DNA from: RGIG4097 sp045613765
Lineage (GTDB): Bacteria; Bacillota; Clostridia; Christensenellales; CAG-917
Assembly (NCBI GenBank): GCA_045613765.1
Contig: JAZLBO010000005.1
Location: 1 to 64,000, forward strand
Direction: 5' to 3'
Length of the DNA stretch: 64,000 bases
The position numbers and the translations under genes are program-made. The notes under the pieces were generated by a model. It saw only the letters and a program-made list of their open reading frames with translations. It was not told where the DNA came from and ran no database searches. Below are positions 36,497 to 44,114 of this stretch, one piece after another. How positions within the stretch are numbered: the stretch's first letter is position 1; the number at the start of each line of letters is the position of its first letter.

Positions 36497-36618
36497 AAAC
36501 GCACTATTTGGCGAATAATTTTGTCAACGACAAATCCCACGAGCAGTCACGTACGATAAGTACGCTCCTGTCCGTGGGATTTTTGTTTCCTCATTCTTCA
36601 TCCAAATATTGCGTTTTT
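36495..36618 (+). repeat. Nested-hairpin repeat, copy 5 (best preserved)
   Basis: The terminal arms AAAAACGCACTATTTGG (36495-36511) and CCAAATATTGCGTTTTT (36602-36618) match at 16 of 17 positions. The middle stem is AAATCCCACG (36532-36541) with CGTGGGATTT (36573-36582), followed by a T-run. The core is CGTAC-gataa-GTACG (36550-36564). The left arm begins inside the rpiB stop codon. Confidence 0.9.
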
Positions 36619-36633
36619 ACAATACTAAAACAT

Positions 36634-36717
36634 TGTAGAGTGGTCACACGTACGCCAAGTACGCTCCTATCCGTGGACTTTTTCTTTCCTTGCCATGCAT
36701 CAAAATATCGCAGTTTT
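36634..36717 (+). repeat. Nested-hairpin repeat, copy 6 (partial)
   Basis: The core CGTAC-gccaa-GTACG (36649-36663) is intact, the middle stem (GTCaCAC against GTGGAC) is imperfect, and the right end ATCAAAATATCGCAGTTTT is of the family type. The left terminal arm is missing. Confidence 0.65.
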
Positions 36718-36762
36718 ATCCGTTTTTGCATAAAGTTTGGGGCAGAAATAAGTTTAGTCGTT

Positions 36763-36878
36763 GCTATTGAGCGTCTAATTTTGTCAGATGCAATCCACAG
36801 GATTCTCACGTACACCAAGTACGCTGCGACCCCTGTGGATTTTTCTTTCGCATTATACATCTCAATATTGCGTTTTTT
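36763..36878 (+). repeat. Nested-hairpin repeat, copy 7
   Basis: The left end GCTATTGAGCGTCTAATTTT is like copy 1 and the right end CTCAATATTGCG (36861-36872) pairs with its TATTGAG part. The middle stem is a perfect AATCCACAGG (36792-36801) with CCTGTGGATT (36832-36841), then a T-run. The core is CGTAC-accaa-GTACG (36809-36823). Confidence 0.85.
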
Positions 36879-37056
36879 ATGCTTTCTACGGCAAGTTCGT
36901 GGGGTACTTATACAAGCACTCACTTTGAGCAAGTGTAATCAACAAGCATCCGAAACGGATAATGATAGTGTAGCGCACTGGCTCATGTAACTCTGTAGGG
37001 GCGTTTCACGAAGCGCCCGCATTAATAAAACCACAACCTGCCGTAGGAAGATTTCA
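36879..37056. other. Intergenic spacer with one GC-rich hairpin
   Basis: After the repeat cluster there is non-coding sequence. GGGCGTTTC and GAAGCGCCC (36999-37018) form a hairpin with a very short loop, and CCT-gccgt-AGG (37037-37047) a smaller one. A long plus-strand open frame (36508-36990) runs through the repeats and is not a gene. Confidence 0.55.
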
Positions 37057-37108
37057 TCTTGCAAGGCAAGATTTCATCGCAATGCGATTTCATCCACCAC
37101 AGGTGGAT
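37057..37108. repeat. Tandem array of three mini-hairpins spaced by TTTC
   Basis: TCTTGC-aag-GCAAGA (37057-37071), ATCGC-aat-GCGAT (37076-37088) and ATCCACC-aca-GGTGGAT (37092-37108) follow one another. Each has a 3-base loop, and the stems are joined by the shared GATTTCATC context. The arms differ completely while the linkers are constant. Confidence 0.75.
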
Positions 37109-37115
37109 ATAATTG

Positions 37116-37141
37116 AAAAGCACCCATGCTTGGGTGCTTTT
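37116..37141 (-). terminator. Terminator of queH
   Basis: AAAAGCACCCA (37116-37126) and TGGGTGCTTTT (37131-37141) form a perfect 11-bp stem with a 4-base loop, overlapping the last bases of the queH stop codon. It can work on both strands. Confidence 0.88.
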
Positions 37142-37715
37142 ACTTGTGCCAGTTGCTGAATGAGCAACCACAGTAGTCTTGACGGTAGAGCCCCAATTCC
37201 TTGCTTTTGTTGATGGAACGGAGAAATCCGTCTTTCTTTTTGAAATCGCTTTCAAGATAGTTTACGCCATATTTGGTTGCAATCTTGTTGCCAATTTCGT
37301 TGATGAGTTTTGCATTTTTGTGTGGGCTTACTGTAAGAGTGGTGGCAAAGTAGTCAAAGTCGCCCATATTATCCATCATATACTTGGCAGTTTTTTCAAG
37401 ACGCAACTCAAAGCAACCCGTGCATCTTGCGCCACCTTCCTTTTCTTTTTCAAGCCCTTTGATGTAGGTCAAATACTCATTTTCATCTTGCTCTGGTACA
37501 ACAAGTTTTACCGACGGAAAACTCTCAATCAGTTGTTTAAGTGCATCAAGTCGCAAGTTAAACTCTTGTTTTGGTTGAATATTTGGATTGTAGAAGAAAG
37601 CAGTGACGTCAAAGTGTTCCGTCAAATATTCCACACTGCCTGCATAACATGGTGCGCAACAGACCTGCAAAAGAAGCCTTGGTTTTTCAGTTGTTTTGAT
37701 GTCTTCAATCTTCAT
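37140..37715 (-). CDS. queH: Epoxyqueuosine reductase QueH
   Basis: QueH (former DUF208) reduces epoxyqueuosine to queuosine in the anticodon wobble base of tRNA, the last step of queuosine synthesis, using an iron-sulfur cluster without cobalamin. The 191-residue protein has the four conserved cysteine groups: QVCCAPC (residues 17-23), ARCTGCFELR (about 96-105) and YRQDYCGC (about 177-184). The usual QueG is therefore not needed. ATG 37715 has no ribosome site; a TATAAT box ends 6 bases before it, so translation is probably leaderless. Confidence 0.92.
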   Translation of the reverse strand: MKIEDIKTTEKPRLLLQVCCAPCYAGSVEYLTEHFDVTAFFYNPNIQPKQEFNLRLDALKQLIESFPSVKLVVPEQDENEYLTYIKGLEKEKEGGARCTGCFELRLEKTAKYMMDNMGDFDYFATTLTVSPHKNAKLINEIGNKIATKYGVNYLESDFKKKDGFLRSINKSKELGLYRQDYCGCSFSNWHK

Positions 37716-37721
37716 ATCTTC

Positions 37722-37750
37722 ATTATATCACGGCGAAGGATTTACTGCAA
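37722..37750 (-). promoter_or_regulatory. queH promoter, leaderless arrangement
   Basis: On the minus strand TTGCAG (37750-37745) and TATAAT (37727-37722) are 17 bp apart. Six bases separate the -10 box from ATG 37715, which places the transcript start on or next to the A of the ATG. Confidence 0.7.
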
Positions 37751-37831
37751 GTCATCTCGGTCAGGTTGGAAGGGCGCACATGCCCATTTGAAACAAAAGT
37801 TTCAAAATCTATGAAAATTTCAAAAAGGGTG

Positions 37832-37860
37832 TTGAGTGTCGGTGTTTTCTGTGTTATAAT
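37832..37860 (+). promoter_or_regulatory. Promoter of the ABC exporter operon
   Basis: TTGAGT (37832-37837) and TATAAT (37855-37860) are 17 bp apart, giving a leader of about 27 bases before ATG 37894. It is divergent from the queH promoter. Confidence 0.72.
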
Positions 37861-37893
37861 GTACTTCGTACTTATAAAAAGGATTTTGATTTT

Positions 37894-38568
37894 ATGGAAA
37901 AACAAGCAGTAGTCAAAGCACACTCAATTTGCAAAACATTTTCTGCTCTCACGTCAACAGAAGTGCTCAAAGGCATTGATCTTGAAGTGATGGAAGGGGA
38001 ATTTGTTGCCATCGTTGGCGAGTCCGGTTCGGGTAAGTCCACCCTTCTTTATATCCTTGCAGGCATAGACACTCCCACCACTGGCGAAGTGGAATTGGTC
38101 GGCAGAAACTTGAAGGACATCAAAGATGATGATATGGCATCTCTGCGCCGTAGAGATGTTGCTTTCGTCTATCAATATGACAACCTTGTGCCCCATCTCA
38201 CTGCTTATGAAAACATAACTTTGCCCCTTCTTCTTGACGGCAAAAAGGAAAGCGAAATTAAAGAAAGAGTGATTGCTCTTTGTGATGAACTTGGCATTGG
38301 CGAGCGTCTTCAAAACTATCCAAACGAGTTGTCGGGTGGCGAGCAACAGCGTGTGGCAATAGCACGCGCACTTGCAATCGAGCCCAAAGTCATCTTCCTT
38401 GACGAACCCACCGGCTCACTTGACAGTGAACGTGGCAGACAAGTTATGGAAATCCTTAAAGATATCAACGAAAATCACGGAGTGGCACTTCTTATGGTCA
38501 CCCACTCCCCTACACACGCAGAGTACGCAACGAGAAAAATTGAAATTGAGGACGGAAGAATCAAGTGA
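37894..38568 (+). CDS. ABC transporter ATPase (MacB/LolD type)
   Basis: This 224-residue ATPase powers the FtsX-type permease that follows. It has Walker A GESGSGKST (about 45-53), the Q-loop VYQYDNLVP, the signature LSGGEQQRVAIARAL (about 147), Walker B VIFLDEP and the H-loop THS. Such pairs do not import; they act mechanically on lipoproteins, peptides or antibiotics at the outer face. Its stop overlaps the GTG start of the permease (GTGA). Confidence 0.92.
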   Translation: MEKQAVVKAHSICKTFSALTSTEVLKGIDLEVMEGEFVAIVGESGSGKSTLLYILAGIDTPTTGEVELVGRNLKDIKDDDMASLRRRDVAFVYQYDNLVPHLTAYENITLPLLLDGKKESEIKERVIALCDELGIGERLQNYPNELSGGEQQRVAIARALAIEPKVIFLDEPTGSLDSERGRQVMEILKDINENHGVALLMVTHSPTHAEYATRKIEIEDGRIK

Positions 38569-40994
38569 CTTTCAAACTTGCACTGAAAAATATATCTTCT
38601 AAACCTTGGCGTGCAGTGGCAACCATATTTGTTGTGGCAGTGGCAGTGTCACTGATTTTTGCCATGCTTTCTTTCTCGGATGCAGTGTATGACTACCTTT
38701 TCCAAGTTGAAACTGCAGGGGCAGGAATAAGTGATATTACAATCAAAACCAATTCCACAAGCGACAGAATATTTGGCGCAGATGGCATAGAAAACATAGA
38801 GGGCGTTGACACGGTTGTGCCCACTCTCAACTTGTTCGGCTTATACAAAGATGACTATTTGTCCTTGCGTGGCTTTAACAAGGGAGATTATCAAAAACTC
38901 TCGCAAATGGAAGTTGTTGATGGGGATATTGATGCTCTTGATCAAAACACGGACAACGTCGTCATCGGTGAGAGTATGGCAAAAGCGTACGAACTTTCTG
39001 TTGGCTCATCTCTTGAAATTGAAATGGGAGAAAGAAAGGTCACGTTTTATGTGGTTGCAATCGCAGAAGACAGTGGCCACTTCCTTGCATCAAGCCCTTA
39101 TACCGTAATCGGCAACGTCAAAGGCGTGTCAAGATTGATTTTTGGCGAGCAAGCCGTTTACAACGAAATTTATATTATGGTCAAAGACGACGTCAAGGTT
39201 GAAGACGTCATTGACAAGATTTTGGCAGTGGAAACCTACTCACAAATGACAGTGAGCGCAAGCCAAGACGTTGAATATATCCAAAATCACACCGACTCTA
39301 TGTCTGCACCTGTTGTAATCGCAGGGCTTGGGGTGTATGTGCTTGCAATGGCATTTGTGGTGCTTATTGCATTTACATCTCTGACGGAAAGGAAAAAGTT
39401 TGTTGCAAAACTCACAGTTGTTGGTGCAACCAAGACGCAAATCCTTTTCACTTTCCTTTGGGAAGTCCTTATTCTTGCATTTGGTGGCGCAGTCATAGGC
39501 TCTATCCTTGCAAGTGGTGTGTTTGCACTTCTTCTCAAGTTGACGTTGTCTTCAACAGTGGCGTTTAGTGTGTCAGTGTTGAAACTTTTCTTGTCTTCAT
39601 CAATCGGTTTTATCACGGCAGTCCTTGCAGTCATGATTCCCATTGTAACTGCGTTGAAATCAACAGTCCGTGCCAACGAAAACGAAAAGAAATCAAAGTC
39701 GGTGGTGGCAGTGGCATTGCCCATTGCACTTGTTCTTGTGGCAATAGTTTCTGTCATTGTTGAGCATACTGCAAAGGGTGGCAAGGGCGCAATGTCAATG
39801 GTCAACCTTGTCCTTGTGCTTTTGGCAGTGGTGGTGGCAGTGCCTACGGTTTTGCGATTGGTGGCAATCTTGCTTTCAAAGGTGCAAAAGTCCGTGGTGC
39901 AGTTGTCTGCAAAGACGGTTGCAAGAGAGAGAAGACACACAAGGCTTCAAATCTTGACGGCAGGCATGACCGTTGCAATGCTTATGTTTATGGCTTGGTC
40001 GGTGACAACAGATATTTTCACTGGCTATCTCAAAGAGTTTGAAGACAAGGTGTTTGTGACAAACATCACGTCATCAACCCTTGAAAACGGGGATATTGAC
40101 GGCATACTTCAAATGGAAGGGGTCAAAAATGCAATCCCTATGGTTTGGAAACAAGGCAGTATTGTAGAAACAGGCAAGAGCCAAAACGTCAACGTCCTTG
40201 GCAGTGAAAACACCCTTGATATTGTTGACTTTGAATATATCACAGAAGAAAATACAATCCGTGAAAAACTCCTTGAAAATGGAAACGTGGTCATAGACAA
40301 GGCATATCAAGAATTGTACAAAATAAACGTGGGGGATAAAATCACTCTTGACATTGACGGCAAGAGCGCAACTCTCACAGTGTGTGGAATTGTCAGCCAC
40401 AATCTTTTCAACGGCAACTATGCAGTGGTATCACTGGGCACTTTGAAGGATATGTATGGTATGGGCGCAGACACCATTTTGGTGGTGGCAGACGACGCAT
40501 CCAAGACGGCAGATGCAATTCGCTCACAATATGCAGAACGAAACTATTATTCCATAGAAGCATTGACAATGTACAGGTGGGATGCAGAGTCCTTGGGCAG
40601 TGTGTTTGACCTTGTTGGCACATTGGCATTTGTCATGGCAGTCCTTGTATATATGGTGCTTGTGGCAGGTGCAGTGGCAAGCCGTCCTTCTGGCGAAAAG
40701 ACAAGGACAGCATTTTTGTCTGCAGGTATGTCAAAGAATACTTTGCTCGGTGGCGAAGTCATAGAGTATGCACTGACAGGCTTTGTTGCCTTTGTGGTAT
40801 CCTTTGGCGCAAGCGCATTGATGACTGCATCACTCATTGGCGCATTGAGAATATTCGGCTTGTACTTTGACTTTATGTACAGTGCAGGCACAGTGGCAAT
40901 TGTTGGCGCAGTGCTCACCGTTGGATACGCCCTTATACCTTTGCTTGCAGGGTTCAAGAAGGGCTACTCATTGAAGAAGCAAAGCACATTTTAG
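38565..40994 (+). CDS. FtsX-family ABC permease, two FtsX domains
   Basis: The 809-residue membrane protein starts with a helix at about 17-38, then a large extracytoplasmic domain (about 50-240). The first FtsX domain has helices at about 246-365 with the motif ERKKFVAKLTVVGATKTQI. Helices near 390-480 join it to a second extracytoplasmic domain (about 490-685) and a second FtsX domain (about 690-800). This is the long DevC/YknZ-like double-FtsX arrangement of Bacillota. The start is GTG, overlapping the ATPase stop. The lipoprotein gene after it is 24 bases away, so the three genes form an operon. Confidence 0.88.
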   Translation: MTFKLALKNISSKPWRAVATIFVVAVAVSLIFAMLSFSDAVYDYLFQVETAGAGISDITIKTNSTSDRIFGADGIENIEGVDTVVPTLNLFGLYKDDYLSLRGFNKGDYQKLSQMEVVDGDIDALDQNTDNVVIGESMAKAYELSVGSSLEIEMGERKVTFYVVAIAEDSGHFLASSPYTVIGNVKGVSRLIFGEQAVYNEIYIMVKDDVKVEDVIDKILAVETYSQMTVSASQDVEYIQNHTDSMSAPVVIAGLGVYVLAMAFVVLIAFTSLTERKKFVAKLTVVGATKTQILFTFLWEVLILAFGGAVIGSILASGVFALLLKLTLSSTVAFSVSVLKLFLSSSIGFITAVLAVMIPIVTALKSTVRANENEKKSKSVVAVALPIALVLVAIVSVIVEHTAKGGKGAMSMVNLVLVLLAVVVAVPTVLRLVAILLSKVQKSVVQLSAKTVARERRHTRLQILTAGMTVAMLMFMAWSVTTDIFTGYLKEFEDKVFVTNITSSTLENGDIDGILQMEGVKNAIPMVWKQGSIVETGKSQNVNVLGSENTLDIVDFEYITEENTIREKLLENGNVVIDKAYQELYKINVGDKITLDIDGKSATLTVCGIVSHNLFNGNYAVVSLGTLKDMYGMGADTILVVADDASKTADAIRSQYAERNYYSIEALTMYRWDAESLGSVFDLVGTLAFVMAVLVYMVLVAGAVASRPSGEKTRTAFLSAGMSKNTLLGGEVIEYALTGFVAFVVSFGASALMTASLIGALRIFGLYFDFMYSAGTVAIVGAVLTVGYALIPLLAGFKKGYSLKKQSTF

Positions 40995-41018
40995 TCTGTG
41001 AATTTTGATAGGTAAATT

Positions 41019-42773
41019 ATGAAAGATAAACTTGCAAAAATCATCATTTGTTTTATCCTTGTGGCAACCCTTGTTGTCACTCTTGTGGCGTGCGAACCCG
41101 ACGTTGAGCCAGATCCTGCAAAGGAAAGAAAAGAGGTCGTTGACGTCTTCACAAACACCTTTGTCAAATCCCTTGACACACTGTGGACAAACGTGACAAT
41201 GAGCGCAGATGAAATGGCAAATCTTCCCAATGCGGGGGATTATATCTTGGCAGTTGAAATGACCAAGTTCTATGCAGACGTCATTGACAAAAGCCCTTTG
41301 CAAACAGAAAAAATCAACAATATCACAAAGTATATTGCAAGTGATGAAGGTCAAAAAATCTTCAAAGCAGAAGAATTTGACGGCAACCTTGTTTTTGAAT
41401 TTATGAGTGGTGTTGGTCTTACTGCAACCGACGTTGAAAGCCTTGTGTATGGTGGGCTTTATAAGTTTATTGAGAGTGGCGACACCATTTATTCAAATGC
41501 AATCGCACTCATCAATCAAGTGAAATCAAAGGCAGGTGCAAGCGCTCAAACAAGACAAAATCTTGATGAGGTTCTTCAAGAAATGCAAGTAGGTGCGCAA
41601 TCTTTTGAAAACGCCGTTGTTGATCGTCAAAATACACTAAAGGCACTTAAAGATGCCGAAAGTGGTGTCAAAACCATTGTTTCTTTTGCTTATAACAACG
41701 CAATGCTCTTTGGCAACGGCACAAACAAGAACCTTATTACAGCCCTGCAGACAGGCATGTTGCAAGATGCAAGCCAAGGGGAAATGGCAACATATCTTTC
41801 ATCAGTCCTTGACTATATTGAAGATGCAGTTGCAGACCTTGAAGGTCAAGTTGACGAAGTTGTTGATGCCCTTGACAAAGTGAGCAATATCTATGACAAA
41901 CTCGTCGTTGGCAGTGGTGTTATCAGTGATGTGTTTACAGTCATTGAACAAAACAAAGTTCTCCCCAAAATTTTGCCTGCTCTTGAAGATATAGTGTCAA
42001 ATGCAAGAGGAGTTGCTCTCAAGAAAAACGGAAATGAATATCCTTTCATCAGTGGCGTAACAACTTGCCTTGGCGAAGGATATGCAATAGAAGGCGACGA
42101 CGATAGCGCAAACGAAATCGTTGCTTATGCTCGTATGTTCCTTGCCCTTGCAGGTGTTGAATACACTGCAACCGGCGACACCTTGTCAAGTCAAATTGCA
42201 GTGGCAAAATCCCTTGTGCAAGACCTTGTTGAAGTGCTTGCAGGCGATGGCACAAGAGATAGCAAAATGAACGCAATATCAGTTGTGGCACTTTTGTATG
42301 TGGACAGTCCTTCGGGCACAATGATTGGAGATGTTGAGGTGTTGCGAGTGGTGGAATTGTACACTGCAGACTTAATCTATGACGTCTTCAAAAAAGCATA
42401 CCTTGAATACAGTGTCAATCAAAGTTTGGAAAGCGCAAATGCAGTGCAAAACAGTGCAAGAATTTTGATGCGCTTTGTCACTGGCGAAGAAGTTAGCAGT
42501 GTCGCCACAACTTTCAATCAACAATGGTATGAAAACATTTGCGCACAATTTGAAACCAAACGCGCAAGCGAAATTGAGGCTTGCTATCCTTCAGCGAAAG
42601 CAGATCTTGACAAGAGAGTTGACACTTTCTTTGAAGATGGCATTTATGCACTTATTGATATTGCAAATATGACACCCGTTGCACTTGACGATGAAGGATA
42701 CGTGGCATTTGATGAAGAAGTTGACAAGTTGTATCAAGAAGCGCTCACTGCAATCCTTGGCAGAGAAAATTAA
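41019..42773 (+). CDS. Lipoprotein of unknown function, partner of the ABC/FtsX system
   Basis: The 584-residue product has a lipoprotein signal (hydrophobic 8-24, lipobox LVAC, Cys at about 25) and an otherwise helical, acidic extracellular part without a motif I recognise. It has about 35% charged and polar helix-forming residues and few aromatic ones, suggesting an alpha-helical bundle. Its position behind the FtsX permease suggests it is a substrate, receptor or periplasm-side adaptor of that transporter. AGGTAAATT precedes ATG 41019. Confidence 0.7.
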   Translation: MKDKLAKIIICFILVATLVVTLVACEPDVEPDPAKERKEVVDVFTNTFVKSLDTLWTNVTMSADEMANLPNAGDYILAVEMTKFYADVIDKSPLQTEKINNITKYIASDEGQKIFKAEEFDGNLVFEFMSGVGLTATDVESLVYGGLYKFIESGDTIYSNAIALINQVKSKAGASAQTRQNLDEVLQEMQVGAQSFENAVVDRQNTLKALKDAESGVKTIVSFAYNNAMLFGNGTNKNLITALQTGMLQDASQGEMATYLSSVLDYIEDAVADLEGQVDEVVDALDKVSNIYDKLVVGSGVISDVFTVIEQNKVLPKILPALEDIVSNARGVALKKNGNEYPFISGVTTCLGEGYAIEGDDDSANEIVAYARMFLALAGVEYTATGDTLSSQIAVAKSLVQDLVEVLAGDGTRDSKMNAISVVALLYVDSPSGTMIGDVEVLRVVELYTADLIYDVFKKAYLEYSVNQSLESANAVQNSARILMRFVTGEEVSSVATTFNQQWYENICAQFETKRASEIEACYPSAKADLDKRVDTFFEDGIYALIDIANMTPVALDDEGYVAFDEEVDKLYQEALTAILGREN

Positions 42774-42783
42774 CAATTGATAT

Positions 42784-42795
42784 GGGGGGGGGGGG
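42784..42795 (+). repeat. Homopolymeric tract of 12 G in a ribosome-binding site
   Basis: Twelve consecutive G lie 4 bases before the ATG at 42800 and make up the whole Shine-Dalgarno region of the PIG-L gene. They also lie inside an alternative frame starting at ATG 42782. Confidence 0.9.
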
Positions 42796-42799
42796 AAAT

Positions 42800-43630
42800 A
42801 TGGCACTTTTCAAATTGAAAAAGAAATTGGTGGCAGGGCTTGACAAAATTCTTGGAGACGACAAAATCCTTGAAATGATTGCTCCCTTGCCCGACATTGA
42901 AAAACATAACAGATTTTTGTTTATTGGGCCACACCCTGACGATATTGAAATTGGTGCAGGCGCAACAGTATGCAAAATCAAGCGCACCAACAAAAAGGCA
43001 CAAATAAAATTCCTTGTTTGCACTGATGGTGGTGCAGGAACTGGGGATCCTAATATAACAGGCAAGGAAGTGGCAGATATCCGTCTTGCAGAGGCAAAAC
43101 AATCGGCAGAATTTCTTGGTGTTGAATTTGAAAGACTTGATTTTGAAGATGGCGCACCTTATGACGAAAACGATTTGGCAAGAGAAATCGGCAGAGTTAT
43201 CTATGAGTATCAACCTGATGTGATTTTCTGCCCCGATCCTCATCTTCCCACCGAAACACACCCCGACCACTTGAAATGTGGTAGAGCCACCAACACGGCT
43301 TTGTTTATTGCAAGTTATCGTATAGTGGCAGAAAGAAACGGCTTGAAGTTTGAGCAAGACAAAATCAAATCAAGCCATATCATTGCATACTACTTTACAC
43401 ATAGGGCCAACACATTTGTGGAATTCAGTGATGACGATCAAATGAAACAACTTGCATCATTTAAGATACACAAGTCACAAATGAGCGAATCTCTTGCAGA
43501 AACACAAGCATTGTATTTCGCTCTCCGTGCAAACCGTATGGGCGCACTTGCAGGTGTCAAGCAAGCAGAAGGATTCTTTGTTGAAGCACCAATGCATCAG
43601 CATTGTGTTACTGAATCCAACAACTGGTGA
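42800..43630 (+). CDS. PIG-L/LmbE-family deacetylase
   Basis: The 276-residue enzyme should be a zinc-dependent deacetylase acting on N-acetylglucosamine-type conjugates. It carries the zinc motif GPHPDDIEIG (about residues 42-51) and the distal TETHPDHLKCGRA (about 150). The product MALFKLKKKLV starts at ATG 42800, using the G12 tract as ribosome site; ATG 42782 would add six residues (MGGGGN) but has no ribosome site. Relatives act in bacillithiol, mycothiol or glycolipid synthesis; nothing nearby decides between them. The third repeat cluster begins inside its stop codon. Confidence 0.85.
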   Translation: MALFKLKKKLVAGLDKILGDDKILEMIAPLPDIEKHNRFLFIGPHPDDIEIGAGATVCKIKRTNKKAQIKFLVCTDGGAGTGDPNITGKEVADIRLAEAKQSAEFLGVEFERLDFEDGAPYDENDLAREIGRVIYEYQPDVIFCPDPHLPTETHPDHLKCGRATNTALFIASYRIVAERNGLKFEQDKIKSSHIIAYYFTHRANTFVEFSDDDQMKQLASFKIHKSQMSESLAETQALYFALRANRMGALAGVKQAEGFFVEAPMHQHCVTESNNW

Positions 43631-43752
43631 AAAATGTGCTATTTGGCGATTCGCTGTGTCAGGCACTATGCAACAATTCTCACATACGACAAGTATGCTA
43701 CGACCTGTTGCAAACGCACCTTTCTTGCGACTCATCCAAATATCCCATTTTT
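43630..43752 (+). repeat. Nested-hairpin repeat, copy 8 (with compensatory changes)
   Basis: Terminal arms AAAAATGTGCTATTTGG (43630-43646) and CCAAATATCCCATTTTT (43736-43752) pair at 15 of 17 positions. The middle stem is TGCAACA (43669-43675) with TGTTGCA (43706-43712). The core is CATAC-gacaa-GTATG (43683-43697). Several pairs differ from copy 5 on both sides, keeping the pairing. Confidence 0.88.
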
Positions 43753-43796
43753 CAAGTGCACCTAACAAGATTGGACGCCGACAACAAGCGTAGTTT

Positions 43797-43920
43797 TGCT
43801 ATTCGGTGTCTAACTTCGGCAGACGCAACCCACGGGACTTTTATGTACAACAAGTACACCATGCCCCGTGGTTTTTTCTTTCTTTCCTTTCTTGCCATAC
43901 ATTTAATCTTGTTTTCTTCC
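43797..43920 (+). repeat. Nested-hairpin repeat, copy 9 (right end decayed)
   Basis: The left end TTTGCTATTCGGTGTCTAAC resembles copies 1 and 7. The middle stem is CCACGGG (43830-43836) with CCCGTGG (43865-43871) and a T-run after it. The core is TGTAC-aacaa-GTACA (43844-43858). The right terminal arm is no longer recognisable. Confidence 0.7.
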
Positions 43921-43922
43921 TA

Positions 43923-44095
43923 TTGACAAAATGCGAAAATCGTGATAGATTATATATAGAAATAGCAATCCAAAACGATGACGATATGTCGGAGTGTAAG
44001 ACGGCGCAGTAATACAAAAAAAATGATTTTCACCTTATGTGTGAACTATTTTTGATGATTTATGCCACCGTCTTCGGTGGCATTTTTGTTTGAGT
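43923..44095 (+). promoter_or_regulatory. Leader with terminator and possible antiterminator before the TM1266-like gene
   Basis: A -35 box TTGACA (43923-43928) with a weaker -10 TAGATT 17 bp later starts a leader of about 160 bases. It ends in a perfect 9-bp terminator (ATGCCACCG/CGGTGGCAT, 44062-44083, then TTTTTG). The upstream segment AGACGG (43999-44004) can pair with CCGTCT (44068-44073), which would open the terminator. No known riboswitch class was recognised. Confidence 0.55.
44062..44090 (+). terminator. Intrinsic terminator in the leader of the TM1266-like gene
   Basis: ATGCCACCG (44062-44070), loop TCTT, and CGGTGGCAT (44075-44083) are followed by TTTTTG. It lies about 30 bases before the ATG and after a promoter, so it controls the downstream operon rather than ending an upstream gene. 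Confidence 0.85.
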
Positions 44096-44114
44096 TTTGG
44101 GATAGGAGAATACT

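Noticed and set aside
36508..36990. Plus-strand open frame of 160 codons after rpiB
   Set aside because: It runs through three repeat copies, has no ribosome site and its codon use is unlike the neighbouring genes.
39287..39940. Minus-strand frame of 217 codons inside the FtsX permease gene
   Set aside because: Antisense to a clear membrane-protein gene; Thr/Ala-rich composition is a by-product of the sense codons.
43627..43926. Plus-strand frame of 99 codons after the PIG-L gene
   Set aside because: It covers repeat copies 8 and 9, has no ribosome site and no recognisable protein features.
43923..44095. TPP riboswitch before the NMT1-type importer
   Set aside because: The conserved CUGAGA and the ACCUGAUC-type core are absent from the leader.
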